From the NCBI RefSeq assembly GCF_030247185.1, contig NC_080572.1, positions 99,125,198 through 99,189,197 on the forward strand: a stretch of 64,000 nt of DNA, read 5' to 3'. The notes under the pieces were generated by a model. The model was given only the letters and a program-made list of their open reading frames with translations, was not told where the DNA came from and made no database searches. The translations under genes and the position numbers were made by a program. This document shows, piece after piece, positions 57,896 through 64,000 of the stretch. This DNA is from Malaya genurostris. Its lineage: Eukaryota; Arthropoda; Insecta; Diptera; Culicidae. The first letter of the stretch is position 1; the number at the start of each line of letters is the position of its first letter.

Positions 57896-57997
57896 ATGAG
57901 ACTACTTATTATCGCTATCGTTTTGTCGTTCGGTTCACCTGTTGCTCGAGGAGGCCAAACAGCCGGTCAAAACGTAGGTGATTTATGCTCTATTTAA
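57896..57997 (+). CDS. Candidate signal-peptide exon/ORF (33 codons)
   Basis: MRLLIIAIVLSFGSPVARGG is hydrophobic with a plausible cleavage at VARG/GQT. The frame ends at 57997, or at a GTAGGT donor (57974) in phase 0 after 26 codons. An open frame also extends upstream to 57602, so the true start is uncertain. No next exon was found nearby. Confidence 0.25.
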   Translation: MRLLIIAIVLSFGSPVARGGQTAGQNVGDLCSI

Positions 57998-58887
57998 TAA
58001 CGTGGAATTAAAAAAACAGAACCCCCCCCCTCCCCAGATCAGCGCCAAGCTTACTACAAAGAAAAAACTCGGAGGTCCGATTTGCTAGGCTAGGTATGAA
58101 AAATATGACGGGGCTTGACACTTGTTGATTGCTGTCTATGTTATTTATTCCGTTCTACCGGCTTGGTACCGTATGAGTCGTTGTGGTCAATTTAGCAGCA
58201 GATTACCACCGACGCGACAGCGCAGCGGCAATTTTCCCGCTGATGTAGCACCAGTAACCAGCATGCGTTTTTTCGTCATGGTTTTGTGTATACTTCGCCA
58301 TTGGCGTTTTGTGGTAAATTTGTTAGCACCTAATTTATATAAATTATCGAATTATTGCGCGTGAAGTAATAACATTATCTGGAAATTACTAGATTGTTAA
58401 ATCAGGTGACCTTCCTGGTTGGTTGGGAATAGATAATAAGTGTTTCAAATATATTACTATGCTATTTGAAAGTGCACATGCATTTTTATATGTCATACTA
58501 CAAGGGTCCAAGCGTTCCCAAACATTTTTGGTCGATTGTCTACTGCCCTGCCAGTGTAAATATTTAGAATTATATGTAATTTAAAGTAGTTAATTTATGA
58601 GATTTTCAAATTATTCTACATAGGGAGGGATATCGAGGAAAAAAGCAAGGCTTCCTACCAAACCTAAAGGTTGAAAGATAAAAAGAAATCATGAACATTG
58701 GGCTAGAAATTGAACAACGGCAACGGAGACACAATAAAATCTCTCATATTGTTGCCCAGCGGAGGAGTAATATGTAAATTAGGTCAGTAGGAAAGTGTCC
58801 AGATTGGATTTGACCAAAAATGTATTGTTTTCCTAAATATCCTAGATCTATTCTAAAAGTTATAGCATTATATTTGCTGATAGCTTG
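57998..58887. other. Unassigned non-coding DNA
   Basis: A C-rich run lies at 58022-58034. No gene or repeat was recognised. Confidence 0.3.
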
Positions 58888-59235
58888 ATACAAAGTTTGT
58901 TCAAAAAGTATCGCGAATTTAGAATTTTCGCGAGCTACGTATGTTGACGTTATGTTGGTACTCGTGGCCATCACTTATGTTGACCATTCCGGCCATTTTG
59001 AATGTCCGGTCAGTTTTTGACAGCTATTGTGCGCCAACGTGTTTTAGCTTGTCTTTGATTTTCGGCTATCCTAAAAATGGAATGGAATGGCATGACAGCT
59101 TCCATTGGGATGATTGAGCTTTGATTTCTACGTCATAACTGAAAATCCATGATTTTGTCATCAGTTATGACTCTCTGGAGCAAATTTTGAATCGTCACGG
59201 ACAAAATCCAACAGCTCCTATATTGTTTAAACAAT
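58888..59235 (-). pseudogene. Mariner relic, third mariner type, first catalytic region
   Basis: The end sequence TTGTTCAAAAAGTATCGCGA (58898-58917) looks like a mariner terminal repeat. On the minus strand near 59190-59080 the frames give NLLQRVITDDKI and then YDVEIKAQSSQWKLS, matching the RVITGDExWxxxYDVExKAQSSQW motif around the first Asp. The rest is gone. It is distinct from the mariners at 40.5 and 46.4 kb. Confidence 0.65.
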
Positions 59236-59599
59236 ATAATTATTGTGAAAAGTTAATTAACAAACTAAAAATTATCATAATAGCTATTTAGTAAACTCTT
59301 GTAACAAGGAAGACTGGGGAGATAATAAATTTCAAAGTCAAGATGTTTTTTCATTTTATTGGATTTTATCAAACCAGTATGAAAATATTATGAAAAAACA
59401 ATTTTTGTAGCGAAAATCCTTACACAGAAAACTTTGTCGTGGGGTGTTTCAGAACATGTTTATCGATTTCCATACGTATGGAAATATATGCAATTACTTA
59501 CAAAAATGTTGGTTAAGAAGTCGTTTTTTGAAAATTATTCATTTTATAATTTACCTAAATATTGAAAGAAAAGAGTTTTCATAATATAATAGTGTTTTC
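59236..59599. other. AT-rich gap
   Basis: Nothing was recognised. Confidence 0.3.
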
Positions 59600-60375
59600 A
59601 GTTTCAGAGGGGGTTTGAACCCCTGAAACATAACCCACCTGCTTCGGTTAATAACGGGGTGCACAGTGTTGATAATGATAATGTTAAATATAAAATCCCT
59701 GTGTACTTGGTGGACAATGCCATAAGAGTACGCGTGCATGACCTCCCCCACAGACCAGCGATCAGTTTGTTCGGGAAAGTATGTCGCAGTACGGTTAAGT
59801 TCTTTCCATCGAAAGGAAAGTATGGCGGAATTTTTTTCTGTTATCCGGAATGGCGTGCGAGTGGTACGTATGCAACTACGTAAAGCAATTCCATCTTACA
59901 TCATTTGTGATCAAGACGGGATACATACGTGTAAATCGCTGAATACGTATGAAAATCAACTGGTTACATGTCAGTTTTGTGAACAACCTGCACACTACGG
60001 CAAACCTTGAACTGAAACTACGAATAGGACATCTTCGAACAAAAACAAGGACAGCCGCCCAACAACGGAAACTAGTGAGCGCAGTACTCCTGATGCACCA
60101 TCAAACCAACCAGCAACTGCACAACATGCACAACAAGGCGCGTCTACAGCAACTAACAACGAACCCAAGACTTCGAAATACAAGGAAAACGGAGAAAAAA
60201 CGGAAACCAACAACGATACCACCGATGCGGCAATGGAGGACGAGACGAGCCACGGACAAAGTGCCCCTCAATCATCGCAAGATATAGATGGAAGCTCTTC
60301 TCCCCTTAGAAAAAGGGTGACAACGAGATCCAAGGGTAAAAAAAATTATTTTATCTAATAAAAACATGGCTCATT
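59600..60375 (+). mobile_element. ORF1-only non-LTR retroelement remnant, copy 2
   Basis: Frames in order: DNVKYKIPVYLVDNAIRVRV and HDLP (59670), FFSVIRNGVRVVRMQLRKAI, PSYIICDQDG, a zinc knuckle CQFCEQPAHYGKP (59969-60007) whose last Cys codon is a stop, and a long hydrophilic Ser/Thr/Asn/Gln tail (PSNQPATAQHAQQGASTATN ... SSPLRKRVTTRSKGKK) ending with a stop at 60356. The next sequence, AACATGGCTCATTCGGCCAC, is a 3' UTR, and a hairpin 3' tail follows at ~60508-60550. No endonuclease/RT ORF follows. Confidence 0.72.
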
Positions 60376-60964
60376 CGGCCACGTAGAGCTTGTACACGAA
60401 TTATATAAAAAAGGCCTTCAAAATTATTCAAACCTTCAAAATTACTGGCCTTCGATAAGTTGTTATTCAAACAATAGATGGATATATTGTCATGAATTTT
60501 GGTATTACCCGGTGAACGACCGTAACTAGGTTAAAACCGGGTATAAATAAACGATATAATAATACTAATAAATTTGGTATTGGGTCATCTAGAGGCTTGT
60601 TCTCAACAAAAATATACACGGTTCGAAACTATTGATGTCTTTTCAGTGAGAGGCCCGGGACTTTTCATTCCATGTAGTACAAAAAAACTTTATGAGATTT
60701 AGAAATTCGAAAAATATTTATAATAGAATATCCCATATCGTCATAAAAAAATATGATTCGAAACTGACTTGGATGAAATTTTAATTTTGGGTACACATAC
60801 AAACTTGATTTGGGTGGTAAAATACGTGCAAGCAGACGAATAAAATCAATTTCGAACATTAGATTAGGACCTAAATTTATTTCCATAAATTTCAATGAAT
60901 AAATACCACGGAAAATCAATGAAATATTCATGACCGATTTGTCACTTAACTTTGACATGTTGTT
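60376..60964. other. Retroelement 3' tail and AT-rich flank
   Basis: The tail TTACCCGGTGAACGACCGTA / ACTAGGTTAAAACCGGGTAT (60509-60548) folds on CCCGGT/ACCGGG and ends in ATAATAATAC repeats. The rest is unassigned, with a domain-free minus ORF at 60665-60958. Confidence 0.5.
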
Positions 60965-61985
60965 GTATGTTAGTAGCTTGATCTTGAGCGATGGTTTGCT
61001 ACTCCGTTACTGATCGGGATTAGCTGAAATTGTACAGGGAGTTTCTAGATGATCCGACCTGGGACTGGTAAATCATCCTTCAATGTACATCTTCTGGTAA
61101 TTCCAGAGTTCATTGATCAGTACTGGCGCCGGCCAGGCCCGAACGTAGATCGTCTAAGGACTAAACTCATTGACTTCCCGAGTGAACGTTTCAACAATAT
61201 CCTATATTGAAGTCCCGGGAAGTCTTGATTCACAGTTCTTATTCAAGGTAACTGAAGAAAAATTTGCAATACTATCGCGTAAAGAATAAAAACTTCCCTA
61301 TTTTTTGTAAATGAAATTACGTGATACAAAATAAATAGGATTTAGACAAAATAGTTGATTGATTGAATTGACATATTCTAAACAATTGTTATAAAATCAT
61401 TTTAAATCACCAAACAAAGGTTAACAGATTTCACGCGCCTCTTGATTCTGTATTATTTCCGCCTTATTATTTTAATTATTCATTAAAATTATTAATTGTT
61501 TATATTGGTTGATCTGGGCAGCCGGCTATCGAGAAAAATATTAATTTGTTGTTTGAAATATTAGTATCAAGTGTTTTTACTATGTATTCAATATACCGAT
61601 ATATGTTATCTCTGTTATTAACTTTGTAATATCAACGGATTTGCGCAATCGTTGATTTTTATCATTCAATTTATTATCCTGAAAGAAAATCAATAACATG
61701 GAAGAAGAAAACATTCCTGATAAAACTTTTCTCCGAAGCTAGACGGAAATTGATAGGTTGAATGAAGAGATAATTTCGTAAAATAGAGTAATCAGAAATG
61801 AAACATTGAAAATATTTGATAACTGAAAGGAAAAAGAAACTCCTGCAATTGTCACCTTTTACGACATGGAAGCAGGAACCCAGTGGATCTATTCTTGGTT
61901 CATTTTTTCCGGATTCCACACGGCATCTAGGCTGGTACTGTCCGGAGAGAGCTAATAGGTACTATCAATATCCTAGTGGACTCCA
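60965..61985 (+). repeat. ~1.1-kb dispersed repeat, copy 2 (internally deleted)
   Basis: Matches 18330-19498 block by block, but GTCTAAGGA jumps straight to CTAAACTCATTGACTTCCCG, missing ~150 bp. Beyond the shared end CACGGCATCTAG it continues with GCTGGTACTGTCCGGAGAGA and AGCTAATAGGTACTATCAAT, probably more of the same element that copy 1 has lost. Confidence 0.75.
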
Positions 61986-64000
61986 GCCCCTTTAACTTTG
62001 ACATGTTGTTGTATATTAGTATTCGATAAACGAGAAAAAATATAAATAAACCAGAAAATCTTTCAAATCTTCAAGCAAAATCTGTAACCATCATTTGCTT
62101 AGTTCCAAGCTCGCCACTTGAGCAGCGCAGCAATCGCAGAAGAGTTGGATCCTAGATGTACCTAGGAAAATTTCCGCCCGAGGCAAAACTTGTTTCTATC
62201 TAGTTTCCGTCTCTGGTGGCATGGTGAGCATAAAAAAGGTCCTAAGGATTGTTCTGTCACCCCCCTAAAACCGTTGCACCCAGGGCGAATGCCCATTTTT
62301 TAAGATACAGAGTTCGCGCTTTAAGTTGGCAGTTATCTCCGTTTGAAATCATAATTTTAATATTAAATATTACATATCTTCTATCTGATGTTAACAGTTT
62401 GCGTAAGTTTTGCTGATCCCATTTCTAATTTGTTTAGTTCAAGTATTATATGTCTGAATAAACTTGACATCGCTCTTGACTCAACCGGCTAGCGAAAGAG
62501 TCGTTAAGTTTCGAGTGTTCTTTCTTCGGACCTTTCGCGTAAACACCATCAGCCAAACATCGATAGGCTCTTGGCGGTTACACGAATGATATCGCACTTG
62601 GATCCGGAATTAAGTGCAATATTCGTTCCCCTTTTGTATAACGTCGAAGTAGACTAGTTTTTTTTTTCGGAAAACTGAACATATGTCGAAACTCATGCTG
62701 GAAGCATTGTTAGCGCAAAAATCTTGTAATAACCTTCTGACCTCTTCTTGGCATTGTTCTGCCTCATGCCTCAGACGGAACCAGACATTTCAGTTTCCTA
62801 TTATAACCGACGAGCGCCATTTTGAGTTCCACTAGTTTTCGGTTGAGCTTCAGCTGTCGAAAGGCAGTCTATGGCATTTTTTCCCTGATCAGACCAATTG
62901 CAATCAATGTTAGAATCAGAACATTTTCCCGCGCTACATTCGGTAGTGAATAATTTTAATTAGAAGGGTATAGCGACTCTTGGCGGGAGGTTCCAGTCAA
63001 TCGAAGCGCACAACAGACGTCCTGCGGTGTTATTATTGAGTTTGGTTGTGTTTTTTTTATTGTGTCACTGGTGATACGGGGAAAGGACTTCCCGCTGGTT
63101 GCGTTCATTGTAAGTCTAGAGATTGATGGAAAAATTCTCATGCATTAGTAATTAGAACTAATTGCAAGCGACAACATTTGCGGCTTCGATTACGATTCGA
63201 CGTTTTTGCATTCAGAATTTTGTGACGCTTCAAGCGGGTACTGAATTTCTCAGATAAGAATATTAGATTAAAATTAGCATTGCATCTAATGTAAAAAAAT
63301 AATTAACTTTTTGTGCAATATTCATAACTAACCATAGCTTCATTCCGAGCGTGTGACATCAATAATGTCAATAAACATAAATTGTACTAGTCATGTCGCA
63401 GTTTCAATCTGGCCGCGGTAAGCTGAGCACTATTACACTACTTTGTGAAAAACGAAAGACTATCGATGTGTGTAGGCACGAGTTGGTAGTTTCTTTGAAG
63501 ACGGAATGATTAGACTACCGGAGGAATCACTGCTAGTGGATACTACAGTGTTGCGCTAAACCAGTGCTCAGTAATAATGATAAGATATCACTTATACGTA
63601 CAGCTTGTATCCGTACTGTATTTTAAAGTATTGCACGATATTTTCTACCCAAATACTGTGTACTGTTTTCACATATAAATGAACAGCTTTGATTTGAATT
63701 TATTTTTTCAGTAATGTACTGTATTTTTTGCATCGAAAAATAAATACAAAATTTTAATTGTTTGATGAATCGAATTTCGATTGGTCTCAATACAAAACGA
63801 CAGACAGATCAGTGACAACATGTAGTGAACAACAGCGTCCACCTAGTGGTGTAATGCTACCATTTCTATATTTCTCTAATTCATATCCTCTTTGGTATGA
63901 AGCTCTATTTTAAAGAGTTTGACCACTGTTTCCAACACTTCCGGAACAAGAAATTGGGGGCCGGAAGTAAATATTGAAAAGACCAATGTAGATCCCTTTA
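61986..64000. other. No gene recognised
   Basis: Non-repetitive from about 62.1 to 63.7 kb with domain-free ORFs. The last ~140 bases (CTTCCGGAACAAGAAATTGG) look like the background dispersed family. No exon for the putative large gene could be identified here. Confidence 0.35.

Overview
The window is animal, specifically dipteran and most likely culicine mosquito, nuclear DNA. The grounds are: short spliced introns with GTAAG/GTGAG donors, a CLIP-domain serine protease of the arthropod immune/developmental type, two ITmD37E transposons (a lineage described from mosquitoes), tRNA-derived SINEs of the kind common in Aedes, and a dense background of decayed repeats. It is gene-poor. Only one gene is complete (337-1717); almost everything else is transposable-element debris lying between islands of non-repetitive, GC-richer DNA.

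Layout. 0.3-1.8 kb: five-exon secreted CLIP-domain trypsin-like protease. 1.85-9.3 kb: repeat cluster with a 347-bp AT array, a 239-bp GT array, inverted 165-bp tandem dimers, a large foldback element split by a 5'-truncated non-LTR retrotransposon (3952-6102, perfect 13-bp target duplication), a second small foldback and a 430-bp direct duplication. 9.3-13 kb: non-repetitive DNA with two candidate first coding exons (10773-10852, 11813-11856). 13-22.8 kb: MITEs, decayed tandem repeats, an ITmD37E deletion derivative and SINEs. 22.8-26 kb: GC-rich non-repetitive island. 26-29.4 kb: MITE, reverse-transcriptase and mariner relics. 29.4-32.7 kb: non-repetitive, with a third candidate first exon (30285-30358). 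32.8-34.8 kb: transposase relic and an ORF1-only retroelement. 34.8-38.7 kb: non-repetitive, with a signal-peptide exon candidate (37188). 38.8-48.4 kb: transposon relics, a MITE inside a MITE and a mariner derivative with 210-bp inverted ends (46422-47363). 48.4-51.8 kb and 56.7-58.9 kb: non-repetitive islands. 51.8-56.7 kb: SINEs, a nearly full-length ITmD37E transposase pseudogene and a truncated second copy of the long-TIR mariner. 58.9-62 kb: mariner relic, a second ORF1-only element and a second copy of the 18.3-kb repeat. 62-64 kb: no gene seen.

Functional reading. The protease is the only gene whose role can be read directly. The three first-exon candidates are all on the + strand, all end in consensus donors and all leave splice phase 2. 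They could be alternative starts of one large + strand gene whose common exon lies beyond the window, which would make most of the window a long regulatory intron. This is inference. The most unusual elements are the palindromic mariner derivative, which has the same inversion junction at two loci and an intact ORF for only the DNA-binding part of the transposase, and the two ORF1-only retroelements.
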